Shown here one piece after another: positions 9,343 through 18,788 of a DNA stretch of 64,000 nucleotides. Every line of letters starts with the position of its first letter. The first letter of the stretch is position 1. The notes under the pieces were generated by a model. The model ran no database searches. It was not told the origin of the DNA and saw nothing but the letters and a program-made list of their open reading frames with translations. Made by a program: the position numbers and the translations under genes. The DNA is taken from NCBI GenBank assembly GCA_965601955.1, contig OZ271855.1:3286001-3350000 (forward strand). Reading direction: 5' to 3'. Origin of the DNA: RHLJ01 sp965601955 (GTDB lineage Bacteria > Bacteroidota > Rhodothermia > Balneolales > Balneolaceae).

Positions 9343-10701
9343 TTATTGTTGCGCAGGGACTCTCGGAATTGTGAAAATCTCTCTTTGTCTCCCATCCAGG
9401 TACCAAACCCCGGTCTCATCAAAAAAAGCATCTTCTTCAAGCATGATTCGAATTTCCTTGCCCCATTCTTCGATGTAAGTAGCAGCATTCAGCTCAATGG
9501 AGTAGGCGGTATTAAGATGCAGAGGATAATCGCCTTTTACAGGTACTCCTCCCTGGGAATCCCACATCCCTAATGTAGTGCCTGCTCCGTGCCCATGGTA
9601 GCCTAGCGGATGAGTATAAATAGAAGGCTTAATACCCTCAGCAATGGCCTCCTCTCTCGACATTTTAAGCACTTCGTTTCCAGTCCTTCCCACCTTAAAA
9701 TTGTTCGTGAAGATATCCTGAAGTTGGTTTCCTTTTCGGAATGCTTCTCGAAGGTATTCAGGAACCTCTGTTTCTTCGGGCTTCAGTACATAGGCATGTT
9801 GCTGAGTATCGGTGTTTAATCTGAGGTAAGTAATTCCAAAATCGACATGCAGAAGGTCTCCGGGTAGAATAACATTATCCGCTGGGCGGCTGTCGAATGT
9901 CCTGAGGTGATCAAAAGATTCTGGATCAGCTCGCTGTATAGAAACACTGGGATGAAACCAGGTCATTAATTTCAATTCCTTCACTTTTTCCCTGTACCAC
10001 CATGCCACATCATCGGTGGTCGTAACCCCAGGCTGAATTACCCTATCTGAAAGTCCCTCAGCTATGATTTCATGTGCAATTCTTACGATTTGTGGATAGA
10101 ACATCATTTCCCGGGGAGTTCGGGTCTCCAACCATCCAATAGCTACTTTTTCAGCGGACACAATTCTGTCAGCATATTTCTTTCCAATATTAGCCTGAAG
10201 CTCTTCAAGGTCTGTTGCTACAATTCCATCCGCCAACCCAAAATGTTCTGATTTATTGACTCCAATTCGTTTTGGGTCTCGTTCTTCGATGATTTCTTTT
10301 AACCTTTCCCACTGGTTGGGTTGTACTTCCTTATTCCATGCTTTTTTGAAGATTTCGCCCACATCATACCTGGCTACAGCTAAAGTCTCCAATGCCTCAT
10401 CTTCACCCTTATCGTAGATAACAAGAATGGTTCTTCTTCGAGCAGCCAGCCAGGTTGCAGGTAACATGGTTTCGATCACCGGGTCTTCATTGTATTCCCT
10501 TGAAATGATCACCCACATATCAATACCCTCTCTTCTCATGATATCGGGCAAAACCGTTTCAATTTTGTCCTTCAACAAATCATTGATTACTTCCGCTCGT
10601 TGTTTCATGGGAAGAATTTCGGGATAGCTTTGAGCCTGAGCTATAGTGCCAAAGCATATGATGAATAAAAATAGAACCCCTATAGTACCTGCGCCCTTCA
10701 T
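9343..10701 (-). CDS. Exported M24-family Xaa-Pro aminopeptidase-like protein
   Basis: This is a 452-residue protein with a clear signal peptide (about 1-24, ending AQAQ), an N-terminal creatinase-like domain (about 35-190) and a C-terminal pita-bread M24 fold. The metal-ligand positions are recognisable: the Asp of LLHVDFGI, a second Asp in the following NTDT strand, the His of THPLGYHGHG, and the two Glu of YSIELNA and IMLEEDAFF. The predicted reaction is removal of an N-terminal residue before proline in the periplasm. It is the first of several minus-strand exported peptidase genes (the M61 gene lies 51 bases upstream, the TPR-LuxR gene downstream). It is longer and more divergent than housekeeping PepP, so exact specificity is uncertain. 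Confidence 0.87.
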   Translation of the reverse strand: MKGAGTIGVLFLFIICFGTIAQAQSYPEILPMKQRAEVINDLLKDKIETVLPDIMRREGIDMWVIISREYNEDPVIETMLPATWLAARRRTILVIYDKGEDEALETLAVARYDVGEIFKKAWNKEVQPNQWERLKEIIEERDPKRIGVNKSEHFGLADGIVATDLEELQANIGKKYADRIVSAEKVAIGWLETRTPREMMFYPQIVRIAHEIIAEGLSDRVIQPGVTTTDDVAWWYREKVKELKLMTWFHPSVSIQRADPESFDHLRTFDSRPADNVILPGDLLHVDFGITYLRLNTDTQQHAYVLKPEETEVPEYLREAFRKGNQLQDIFTNNFKVGRTGNEVLKMSREEAIAEGIKPSIYTHPLGYHGHGAGTTLGMWDSQGGVPVKGDYPLHLNTAYSIELNAATYIEEWGKEIRIMLEEDAFFDETGVWYLDGRQREIFTIPRVPAQQ

Positions 10702-10752
10702 TTCGTATCGATAAGTTAGTTTTAGTTATTCAGGCTAGAAAAGTAATCAATT

Positions 10753-12561
10753 CTACTCACCATTCAACCAGGCGTCCCTTAATACCCTTTGTTGCCTGTT
10801 TGCTCGTCGATCTAATTCTGTTTTAATTCTATCGGATTCTTCCAGTGTAACCCGAACTCTTTTCTGCTCCCCCCATCGGTTAAATACTATTTCAACGGTT
10901 TGACCGGGGCGCCTGCGTTCAAGGATCTCTTCCACACTTTCAACGCCAGATAACCTTACTCCCCCAATAGAGATAATTTCATCCTGAGCTTCAATGCCGG
11001 CATTGTATAAGGGACTTCCGATCCTGGCGTTTGTAGTCAGTTTCCATACCCCATCTCTTTCACGGATAGTACCTCCTAACGAAGCTTCACCTGGATTTTC
11101 CGGCTCAAAGTTTACCCCTACTTGTCTAAAAAGTGCTTCATAGTTGGGCATATTGCTGTTATAGATGTATTCAGCAAAGAACTCTGTAGCAAAGTTATAT
11201 CCTGAGTATTCTCCGAGAAGTGTTTCTAAATCACGGATAGAATAAGGTATCTCCGTTTTCCCATACTTTTCCCAAGCCAAACGCATAAAACCGTCCAGGT
11301 TTAACTCCCTGAACTGAGTACGCAACATTAAATCAAGTGCGAGTCCCAACACGCTTCCATAGGAGTAATAGGAAATAAAAATGTTGGTATTATTAGTTGG
11401 ATCAATAGATGTAGCTGCATCCACAAAAGGAGCTCTGTAGCTCATTTCTATGGGGTTAAAGAACTGTCTTCCTGGTGAATTAATTACATAATTCAACGCT
11501 CCATCCAACCCTTCAATATATTCTTCATGGGTTCTTATTCCGGCTCTAGCCAGTGTTAATCCGGTATAGTAACTGGTGAATCCCTCTGCAAACCATAGTT
11601 CTCCGCTCATATTTGCCTCTTCAAAATCAAAGGGTTCAAGAGAGGCTGGCCGGATTCGTTCCACATTCCAGGCATGGAAAAACTCGTGCGATACCGTACT
11701 GATTCGATAATCACCTAGTGGATCTTCGAGATCTTTTGATCCTGATACTATAGTAGAGTTTCTATGCTCCATTCCATCCCCACTAGCATTAGGCATAAAG
11801 TTTAACAGAAACGTATACTCTCCATAATCGAATTCAGGTAATTCCCCATAAATCTCTTTCTGGGCTCTTACAATGCCCATTACATTTTCAAAGTAATCGT
11901 TTACTTCCCGCTCGCTGGCAGGAGTATGTAGTACCATTCGTATGAGCTGCCCATCTACCATTTCTTCCCTCAGGTGGTAATCAGCTAGCAGCGTTGGGCT
12001 GTCCATGAAATAATAAGTATCAGGTGCATAATAGGTATTAGCTTCTACCCTTTTTAGTTGAGTAGCAACTTGCCAGTTCAGGTCGTCGCGAACATTAAAG
12101 GTTACATACACAGGGCGGTATTGGTAGTCTCTGGGAAATACAAACGTAGCTGGAATATTTAAATGAGCATGAGTTTCGTCAACCTGGGAATAGGTTCCGT
12201 CTCCCCTATTAGCGAACAAAGTATACTCGAATCTGACCATCCCATTATGACCATGTACATCCCATTGTTGGGGATTGGGGCGAGTTATCGCGAGTTCATT
12301 GCCCTCACTATCAAAAGCTTTGACAGCATAAACATTCTTTGCAAAGTTATGGATGGCATACCGACCAGGCGAAGTTCGACTCATTCTTACTTCTAGTGGA
12401 CTGTTATCCAGGTTAGAGAAAACAGCCGTAATTTTTGCTTCATGATGAACTGCGTTCTCAAAAGAGATCGTGTATTCATTCGCAGTCTGTGCTTCTGATT
12501 CCCAGGAAAACAATATCAGAAGAATAATTATTGAGAAAGAAATTCGATTCATATGTACCAT
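10753..12561 (-). CDS. Exported M61 glycyl-aminopeptidase-like protease with PDZ domain
   Basis: This is a 602-residue exported metalloprotease. It has a signal peptide (about 4-25), an N-terminal beta domain, the M61 signature GMEHRNST (263-270), the zinc motif HEFFH (292-296) and the third-ligand Glu in ELWFAEGFTSYY. A C-terminal PDZ domain (about 500-580) contains the GSPLYNAGIEAQDEI carboxylate-binding loop. The family removes small N-terminal residues such as glycine and alanine from peptides. A second ATG at 12552 gives an equally good signal peptide; I keep the longer form. The 51-base gap to the downstream M24 gene suggests an operon of periplasmic peptide-degrading enzymes. Confidence 0.9.
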   Translation of the reverse strand: MVHMNRISFSIIILLILFSWESEAQTANEYTISFENAVHHEAKITAVFSNLDNSPLEVRMSRTSPGRYAIHNFAKNVYAVKAFDSEGNELAITRPNPQQWDVHGHNGMVRFEYTLFANRGDGTYSQVDETHAHLNIPATFVFPRDYQYRPVYVTFNVRDDLNWQVATQLKRVEANTYYAPDTYYFMDSPTLLADYHLREEMVDGQLIRMVLHTPASEREVNDYFENVMGIVRAQKEIYGELPEFDYGEYTFLLNFMPNASGDGMEHRNSTIVSGSKDLEDPLGDYRISTVSHEFFHAWNVERIRPASLEPFDFEEANMSGELWFAEGFTSYYTGLTLARAGIRTHEEYIEGLDGALNYVINSPGRQFFNPIEMSYRAPFVDAATSIDPTNNTNIFISYYSYGSVLGLALDLMLRTQFRELNLDGFMRLAWEKYGKTEIPYSIRDLETLLGEYSGYNFATEFFAEYIYNSNMPNYEALFRQVGVNFEPENPGEASLGGTIRERDGVWKLTTNARIGSPLYNAGIEAQDEIISIGGVRLSGVESVEEILERRRPGQTVEIVFNRWGEQKRVRVTLEESDRIKTELDRRANRQQRVLRDAWLNGE

Positions 12562-12669
12562 TTGTTTAGCTCTTAAATATCAAAAGCATAAAATTGGGTT
12601 GCAACCAACTTGGCGTTAAAGAATTAAAACCGCCTCGCTAATTGTACATTTTTTAAGCTATATTTTGAT

Positions 12670-13020
12670 ATGAAAAGACTCCTTATTTGTTCCGCCCTGC
12701 TTATTCTTTGTTCTAATGTTAAAGCTCAAGACCTGGATTCGACATTAACCTCATTCAAGCATTTGCTTCTTCAGGTGGATACTTTTCAGAATAATGAGAG
12801 CTTTACCTTTGAATTCGACTATTCACCAGTTACGATAAGCAAGCCTTTATTCTATTCTCTAAAAGCTATTGAAGGCATCAAATACCGATCAATTATCGAG
12901 GAGTTTAATGCCGTTCCTTTTTTTGATGTAAGGAAATTTGATCCGGTCTCTTTTTCTGATTATTCCCGGCATTATCAAAGCTATTATTTCACCTTGCAAA
13001 CAGAAACTTTTGGTGACTAA
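12670..13020 (+). CDS. Small exported protein of unknown function
   Basis: This 116-residue protein has an obvious signal peptide (MKRLLICSALLILCS, cleavage after VKAQ). The mature part of about 97 residues is rich in aromatic residues and has no motif I recognise. It is divergent from the M61 gene, 108 bases away. Its stop shares a base with the next ATG (TAATG at 13018-13022), so it is translationally coupled to the enoyl-CoA hydratase. That coupling supports a real gene. Function unknown. Confidence 0.7.
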   Translation: MKRLLICSALLILCSNVKAQDLDSTLTSFKHLLLQVDTFQNNESFTFEFDYSPVTISKPLFYSLKAIEGIKYRSIIEEFNAVPFFDVRKFDPVSFSDYSRHYQSYYFTLQTETFGD

Positions 13021-13775
13021 TGGAAGGAACTGTACGTCTCTCCATTCAGGATAGCATTGGCACGATCGAGTTTTTTCATCCGAAAGGAAACTCATTACCG
13101 GGAGCCTTACTTCAAAAATTAGCAGATACGATTACTGAAGCTGGAGATTCTCCAGATATTTCCGTTATCATTTTGAGAAGTAAAGGAGATGGAGCTTTTT
13201 GCGCAGGGGCATCTTTTGATGAATTAATAGCTATAGAAGATACAGAGACTGGGCGGGAATTTTTCTCGGGATTTGGGAAGGTAATCGCTGCTATGGTTTC
13301 TTGTCCAAAATTTATTGTTACCAGGGTACAGGGAAAAGCTGTAGGCGGTGGAGTGGGTATTATCGCTTCTTCCGATTATGCCATAGCCAGTACAGATGCT
13401 TCAGTAAAGTTAAGTGAATTAAGTATTGGAATAGGTCCTTTTGTAATTGCCCCTTTAGTAAGGAAAAAAATCGGATTCACGGCTTTTTCTACCTTAAGTA
13501 TTAATGCCTGGGAGTGGAAAAACGCTGATTGGGCGTGGCAAAAAGGCTTATACAATGAAGTGGCTTCAGAAGTAACAGAGCTGGATGAAAAAATTACTGC
13601 TCTCGCAAAAAGGCTCGCAAGTTCAAGCCCAGAGGCTATGAAGAAGATTAAGGAAATTATGTGGGGTGATACTGAATCACTAAAAAAGCTGATAGACCAA
13701 CGGGCAGAAATTACAGGATCATTGGCGCAGAGTGAATATACCAAAGAGTTTATCCGGGCTTTTAAACAGAAGTAG
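13020..13775 (+). CDS. Enoyl-CoA hydratase/isomerase family protein
   Basis: This is a 251-residue crotonase-fold enzyme, typical length. The oxyanion-hole loop GAFCAGASFDEL (about 59-70) and the second one, KAVGGGVGI (about 107-115), are present. The position of the second catalytic Glu of hydratases is unclear (the region reads SELSIGIGPFVIAP), so the activity could be hydration, isomerisation or another crotonase reaction. The sequence resembles methylglutaconyl-CoA-hydratase-like members (inference). It is translationally coupled to the small exported protein upstream, an odd pairing of a cytosolic and a periplasmic product. Confidence 0.85.
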   Translation: MEGTVRLSIQDSIGTIEFFHPKGNSLPGALLQKLADTITEAGDSPDISVIILRSKGDGAFCAGASFDELIAIEDTETGREFFSGFGKVIAAMVSCPKFIVTRVQGKAVGGGVGIIASSDYAIASTDASVKLSELSIGIGPFVIAPLVRKKIGFTAFSTLSINAWEWKNADWAWQKGLYNEVASEVTELDEKITALAKRLASSSPEAMKKIKEIMWGDTESLKKLIDQRAEITGSLAQSEYTKEFIRAFKQK

Positions 13776-13789
13776 GACTATCTTTTGCT

Positions 13790-13826
13790 GTCATCCTGAT
13801 CCCGAAGGCTTACGGGAGAAGGATCA
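13790..13826. repeat. REP-like element, short form
   Basis: GTCATCCTGA (13790-13799) is followed by CCCG...CGGG (13801-13816) and AAGGATCA. It shares the GTCATCCTGA end and the AAGGATCA core with the element at 5340-5407. It lies between convergent genes and may act as a shared hairpin terminator. Confidence 0.5.
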
Positions 13827-13843
13827 ACTTTTAATTAACTCGC

Positions 13844-16800
13844 TTATGCTTTCATAGGAATTGAGAAGGTAAAGCGAGTTCCATCTTCACCTGAATGGGT
13901 TACCTCTGCCTTTAACTGAGCGGCTAATGATTTGATTAGGCTAATTCCCAATGAGTTACTCTTCTTTTCTAGCAAATCTTCTGGTGAACCCTTCCCATTA
14001 TCAATAATCTCCAGATAATAATTTTCCCCTTCCTCTCTGAAGATCAGATTGATCTTCCCTGATGCTATTTGATCAAATGCATGCTTATAGCAATTACTTA
14101 TGGCTTCATTTACTATGAGGCCAAGGGGAATACCCCTATTCACGTTTATTGAAATATCCTGTACTTCTAAATGTACGTCAATGTCTTGTTCAGCCTGCCT
14201 CATAGTAGTGGAAATACCACTAACCAAATCTTCCAGAAATTTTTTGAAGTTAACATTGGCCAGATCATCGTTTTGATACAGGTTTTCATGAATCCTGGAC
14301 ATCGCCAGAACGCGCATCTTGCTTTCATGAATGGCATCTTTTGCATGGGGTTCTTTCACATTCCAACTTTGCAATTCCAACAATCCTGATATCACAGCTA
14401 AATTATTCTTAACACGATGATGGATTTCTTTAATAAGTACTTCTTTCTCTTCCAGTGCAGCTGTTAAATCTTTTGTCTGCTCATTTACCAACTGCTTTAA
14501 TTTTTTCTTTTCGTATCGATCTAGCGCTATTTGGTTTATAACCATTATCAAAACAAATAAGGCTACTGCGACTAGTATGTAGAATTTAGAGGTCTTCCAG
14601 AAAACCTGATCTACCTCAATACGCGCCAGCATTTGTTCTTCGCTCCAGTTCGAATTAACGGATTTAGCTTTAACCAAAAGTGAATATTCTCCCGGAGGAA
14701 GGTTGGTATATCTAATTTCATCAATATCCTCCGCTACATTCCATCCTTCGTCAAAACCATCCAGTTTATAGGAGTACAAAATCCTACTGGGATTCTTGAA
14801 ATCTACCGCATTCACATTGAAGTAGATATTATTCCGATCGTAACTTGTGCTAATTTGAGGGAGCTCATCATCTGATTGCAATTGATGATAAACGGTTTCC
14901 ATATCTATTTGGATATCCCTCAAGAATACCTTTGGAGAAGCGGATGGAGCAAGAGTTGTTTCCCCATCGGTGAAGGTATAGGTGATCAACCCTTTCGAAT
15001 CACTTCCAAACCAAAGTTTGCCATTTTGATCAAGAACAGCTGCATGCCCATTGAACTCCACTCCCAAACCATATTCAGAAAAAGGAAAATGTTGCTGTTT
15101 TGATATCCCATGTCCTTTCCATGCTTCGATATCGAAATAATTCAGTCCACCGTTGGTACCTTGCCAAAGGTTTCCAAATTGATCAAATTTTAGGAAAATA
15201 GTCTCCTGCAAATACTGGTCATAGGTTTCGAAAGGCCTAATTGTTGAGGGCATGCCCCTCTCATCAAAATCGCTAAGTACGCTTATCCCTTTATTGGTAC
15301 CTACCCAGATATTTCCCTCTACATCTTCAGCAAGATCATAAATGCTTCCTCCCATTAGACCTGTACTTTCGGAAATATACCTGAAGAATTCTCCGTCAAA
15401 ATTAGCTATTCCTCCTTCAGTACCAATCCAAAAATAGCCGCGAGAATCCTTTTTCATGAAGTTTAATTCGGTCTGCCAATAATAATCGGTAGTAGCATTG
15501 AAAGTGGTTAACTCACCATTATGGTATTTCAATAGGTTTTGATATGCGGTAAGCCAGATGGAACCGTCCTCATCAACAAAAATATCGCTTAAGAAATACG
15601 GGGAAAGCTCATCGCTAAAAGAAGGCCTGAAGAAAGTAGTTCCATCGTACTGTATCAATTTCTGATCGAAAGTGAGCATAAGAAGATCTCCATTGGAGAG
15701 CTCTTCGATATCCCAAATCTCATCTTGGTCGAAATACCTTTTTGGAAGTGTAATATTTCTAAACTGTCCATTTGTATAAGAGCTAATCCCATCCTGGGTA
15801 CCAAACCAAAGTGTTCCGCCAGATGCTTCTAGGGCGCTATAGATGGAATTCACATCCAATTCTGAGGTGCCATCGTAGATTACAAAGCCACGATCCTTAA
15901 AAATGTTCACCCCATTTCCGTCGGTACTAACCCATATGGTACCTTGTTCATCTTTAATAAGCCTGTATATATAATTGCTGCTTAACCCGTTGCTTTTGGT
16001 AACATGTACATACTCGGTACCATCAAACCAATAGAGGCCATCTCTTTCAGTGCCTATCCAAATTTCTCCATCATTTCCTTCAACAATGTTATATACATAA
16101 TTCAACTCCTCACCATGAATCTCTGTAATAGTATCAAGAGACCCATCGGGGTTAATTATAGTAACCCCATTACTTGTAGGAATCCATTTCTTCCCATCAC
16201 TCGCTATATATACCTGATAAGCCATAGTACCTGAAAGCCCGTTTTCACGAGTAATGGTCTGAACAACTTCCTTACCAGGTTCATATTTTGCTATACCTGA
16301 GGAAGTAGCAATCCATGAGTTCCCGTTTTCGTCAAATTCGAAGCCCCATACCTGGTTATCAGGTAAGCCGTCTTCAGCATCAAGTATCTTGGATACAGAA
16401 CCTTCTTCATTTAGTTCAAAAATCCCTTCTTCATTAGTTCCAATCCAAAGCCTCCCATCAGGAGTATCGCCTATAAAATTGATTATTAGTGAATCAAGAC
16501 GTCCTAATTCAGGAAGATAAACCAGTGAATCGTTTCTAAACAGAGCCATCCCACCAAACTCGGTGGAAACCCAAAAATTTCCCTTTTTATCTTTATGAAT
16601 ATCATAGATCAATGGATCCTTTAGACCATGATCTTTATTGTAGCTCTTGAAGTTTTTCCCATCAAACCTAACCAGGCCATTAGCGGTAGCAAACCATGCA
16701 TACCCCAATTCGTCAATCAGCACATCATACACAAAACTTGAAGGCAAGCCGTCATTCACTGAATAGGTTTTCACATTGTACTTTTGTGACAAAGCCATAG

Positions 16801-16852
16801 AAAATCCTAACAAGGAAATAGTAAAAGACAGAAAAATCCTTTTGATAATCAC
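13844..16852 (-). CDS. Two-component propeller sensor histidine kinase (HisKA_2)
   Basis: This 1002-residue sensor has a signal peptide (1-22) followed by about 13-14 short propeller repeats with the pattern (I/L)W(I/V)(G/S)T (about 25-655), forming two periplasmic beta-propellers. A Y_Y_Y domain (about 690-755, with LPPGEYSLLVKAKS), one TM helix (about 760-780), a coiled coil, a HisKA_2 dimerisation domain (IHHRVKNN, His 811/812) and a HATPase domain (NEAISNCYKHAF about 915; DNGKGS about 942) follow. Unlike classic hybrid two-component systems of gut Bacteroides it has no receiver or AraC domain, and no response regulator is adjacent. The start is GTG at 16852 with GGAG almost touching it, so the exact start is uncertain. 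A striking pair of dyads lies 24-78 bases upstream. Confidence 0.9.
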   Translation of the reverse strand: MIIKRIFLSFTISLLGFSMALSQKYNVKTYSVNDGLPSSFVYDVLIDELGYAWFATANGLVRFDGKNFKSYNKDHGLKDPLIYDIHKDKKGNFWVSTEFGGMALFRNDSLVYLPELGRLDSLIINFIGDTPDGRLWIGTNEEGIFELNEEGSVSKILDAEDGLPDNQVWGFEFDENGNSWIATSSGIAKYEPGKEVVQTITRENGLSGTMAYQVYIASDGKKWIPTSNGVTIINPDGSLDTITEIHGEELNYVYNIVEGNDGEIWIGTERDGLYWFDGTEYVHVTKSNGLSSNYIYRLIKDEQGTIWVSTDGNGVNIFKDRGFVIYDGTSELDVNSIYSALEASGGTLWFGTQDGISSYTNGQFRNITLPKRYFDQDEIWDIEELSNGDLLMLTFDQKLIQYDGTTFFRPSFSDELSPYFLSDIFVDEDGSIWLTAYQNLLKYHNGELTTFNATTDYYWQTELNFMKKDSRGYFWIGTEGGIANFDGEFFRYISESTGLMGGSIYDLAEDVEGNIWVGTNKGISVLSDFDERGMPSTIRPFETYDQYLQETIFLKFDQFGNLWQGTNGGLNYFDIEAWKGHGISKQQHFPFSEYGLGVEFNGHAAVLDQNGKLWFGSDSKGLITYTFTDGETTLAPSASPKVFLRDIQIDMETVYHQLQSDDELPQISTSYDRNNIYFNVNAVDFKNPSRILYSYKLDGFDEGWNVAEDIDEIRYTNLPPGEYSLLVKAKSVNSNWSEEQMLARIEVDQVFWKTSKFYILVAVALFVLIMVINQIALDRYEKKKLKQLVNEQTKDLTAALEEKEVLIKEIHHRVKNNLAVISGLLELQSWNVKEPHAKDAIHESKMRVLAMSRIHENLYQNDDLANVNFKKFLEDLVSGISTTMRQAEQDIDVHLEVQDISINVNRGIPLGLIVNEAISNCYKHAFDQIASGKINLIFREEGENYYLEIIDNGKGSPEDLLEKKSNSLGISLIKSLAAQLKAEVTHSGEDGTRFTFSIPMKA

Positions 16853-16875
16853 TCCTAAACCTAAAGCCGAATTCT

Positions 16876-16929
16876 AATACTGCGTATTTCTTTTTCTAAC
16901 AGAAATAAAATAGTCAAATACGCAGTATT
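16876..16929. promoter_or_regulatory. Paired dyad, putative operator
   Basis: There are two 13-bp dyads, AATAC-TGC-GTATT (16876-16888) and AATAC-GCA-GTATT (16917-16929). They are also perfect inverted copies of each other over 14 bp. Centre-to-centre distance is 41 bp, about four helical turns, which would put two bound dimers on the same face. They lie directly upstream of the propeller kinase (minus strand) and 170 bp upstream of the DMT transporter. An alternative is one long RNA hairpin with a 26-base loop. Confidence 0.55.
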
Positions 16930-17098
16930 TGAAAAAACTCAAGGAAAATATCTAGAATTGCCTTGATGGACTCAGTAAACAGTACTCTTTTTAAGGAGAT
17001 CAGAATCGAAACTTTCAAAAATTTAACGTTCATCCAGCTAATGGATTAGCTCTTTTTATTTGTAGCTTTAGCCGTCCTAAATTCACTATCAATATCTG

Positions 17099-17998
17099 TT
17101 GAGTAATCGCGCTCGTTATCTTGCATTTATTATTGCTGCCCTTGGAGTACTTCTATTCTCAACCAAAGCAGTAATTATAAAATTAGCCTATCAGTACGAC
17201 ATTGATTCCATCTCATTACTGTTGCTCAGGATGCTGTTTGCCCTTCCATTTTACCTGGCCATTTGGGGATATCATTATAAAGAGTGGAGACAATCACCCC
17301 TTTCAAGGAAACAAGCAGTAACTCTAATTTTCCTGGGGCTATTTGGCTACTACCTGGCCAGTTATTTTGATTTTAAGGGGCTCACTTACATTACTGCCAG
17401 CCTAGAACGATTGATCCTGTTCACCTATCCAACTTTTGTGCTCATCTTAAGTGCTCTTTTTCTTAAAAAGAAGATCACAAAAACTCAGTTGATATCTATT
17501 GCAATCACCTATGTTGGTATTGTAGTTATCTTTTTTGACAGAGACGGTATCACGGCCGGAGATCCAGAAGAAGTGCTCCTTGGCTCTGTATTAATTGTGA
17601 TCAGCGCAATTACATATGCCGCGTACCTTGTGGGTGCGAATTCCTTAATTGAAAAAGTAGGCAGTGTACGTTTAACCACCTTTTCTCTACTGATTTCCTG
17701 TTCAGCTGTAATTACGCACTACCTTGTTACCACAGACCTCCAATTATTCCATTATCCCACCGAGGTATACCTGCTCAGTTTTGTGATGGCCATTTTCTCT
17801 ACGGTAATCCCCTCATTTTTGATTAATGAGGCAATCAAGAGAATTGGTGCGCCTACCGTATCAATCATAGGAAGCCTTGGACCTGTTTCCACGATTCTAC
17901 TCTCCGTGGCTTTTCTTGGAGAAATGCTCACGTTTACACAGGTAATTGGAGCACTTATCATTATCTCTGGGATTTTTGTGATCGGTCGTGCTAAATGA
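17099..17998 (+). CDS. EamA/DMT-family membrane transporter
   Basis: This 299-residue protein has ten predicted TM helices in two EamA repeats (about 7-150 and 160-297), the standard layout of drug/metabolite exporters. The second repeat has the typical SIIGSLGPVSTILLSV and FLGEMLTFTQ pattern. The start is TTG at 17099; an in-frame stop lies at 17078, and the first ATG (residue 45) would remove TM1, so TTG is preferred. The next gene begins 49 bases downstream. Substrate unknown (amino acids, nucleosides or drugs in characterised relatives). Confidence 0.86.
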   Translation: MSNRARYLAFIIAALGVLLFSTKAVIIKLAYQYDIDSISLLLLRMLFALPFYLAIWGYHYKEWRQSPLSRKQAVTLIFLGLFGYYLASYFDFKGLTYITASLERLILFTYPTFVLILSALFLKKKITKTQLISIAITYVGIVVIFFDRDGITAGDPEEVLLGSVLIVISAITYAAYLVGANSLIEKVGSVRLTTFSLLISCSAVITHYLVTTDLQLFHYPTEVYLLSFVMAIFSTVIPSFLINEAIKRIGAPTVSIIGSLGPVSTILLSVAFLGEMLTFTQVIGALIIISGIFVIGRAK

Positions 17999-18047
17999 AA
18001 TCCGGAAAAGCTCTTTTACTTTTTCTGGTTTTAGGGTAACATCTGTT

Positions 18048-18788
18048 ATGGAGTGTAGAAACTGTGGAACCAGCTTTGAGGGGAACTTTTGTCCGAATTG
18101 TGGACAAAAGCCGAATTCGGGAAGAATCATATTAAGGGAATCTGCTCGAGATGTTCTTGAGCATTACTTTGATTTCGATACTCCTCTTTTTAGGACTATC
18201 ACCGGGTTAATAACGAGGCCGGGGAAGCTGATCAGGGAGTACATATTTGGAAAACGCAAGTCCTACTCTCACCCTATTCGATACTATATACTTGTTCTAG
18301 CGATTTATGTGATTCTTCAAAACCTGATTAATTTTGATCCAATTGCAACTGTTGGCGAAATACTTGGTGCATTAGAACAACCAAATCCAAATAGTCCTCA
18401 GACAAAAGGGTCCTATTTATTTCGAGATAATATCAATCTCTTCCTATTATTTTTCGCGTTCTTCCTGGCTGCTTTCAATAAACTCTTTTTTCGAAAATCA
18501 GGATACTACTTTGTTGAATACCTGGCTCTAGGCTTTTTTATAGTCTCTGAATATATCCTGGCTGGTATTTTCATTATTCTTCTGAGTACTATAATATCTC
18601 CTTACTTTTTCCTCATTAACTACTTGCTTGTACTAATCTACCCTGTATATGTGATGTACAACTTCCATGAAGGAAAAAAAATAGGGAGATTCTTTAAGGC
18701 ATTATTAATCACCTTGCTGGCCTGGGTCCTTTATGTAATAGCAGGCCAATTTATAGCAACCTTTATTGTGATCAGCTTTGGCTTATGA
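18048..18788 (+). CDS. DUF3667 membrane protein with zinc ribbon
   Basis: I place the start at ATG 18048 (246 residues). The frame is open further upstream, to an ATG at 17988 that would overlap the DMT gene, but the first conserved segment begins here. An N-terminal zinc ribbon, MECRNCGTSF and FCPNCGQ (two CxxC pairs), is followed by the DUF3667 hallmark FDTPLFRTITGLITRPGKL and YSHPIRYYIL, then four or five TM helices (about 80-245). The family is common in Bacteroidota and of unknown function. Its last four bases (ATGA) overlap the start of the DNA glycosylase. Confidence 0.85.
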   Translation: MECRNCGTSFEGNFCPNCGQKPNSGRIILRESARDVLEHYFDFDTPLFRTITGLITRPGKLIREYIFGKRKSYSHPIRYYILVLAIYVILQNLINFDPIATVGEILGALEQPNPNSPQTKGSYLFRDNINLFLLFFAFFLAAFNKLFFRKSGYYFVEYLALGFFIVSEYILAGIFIILLSTIISPYFFLINYLLVLIYPVYVMYNFHEGKKIGRFFKALLITLLAWVLYVIAGQFIATFIVISFGL

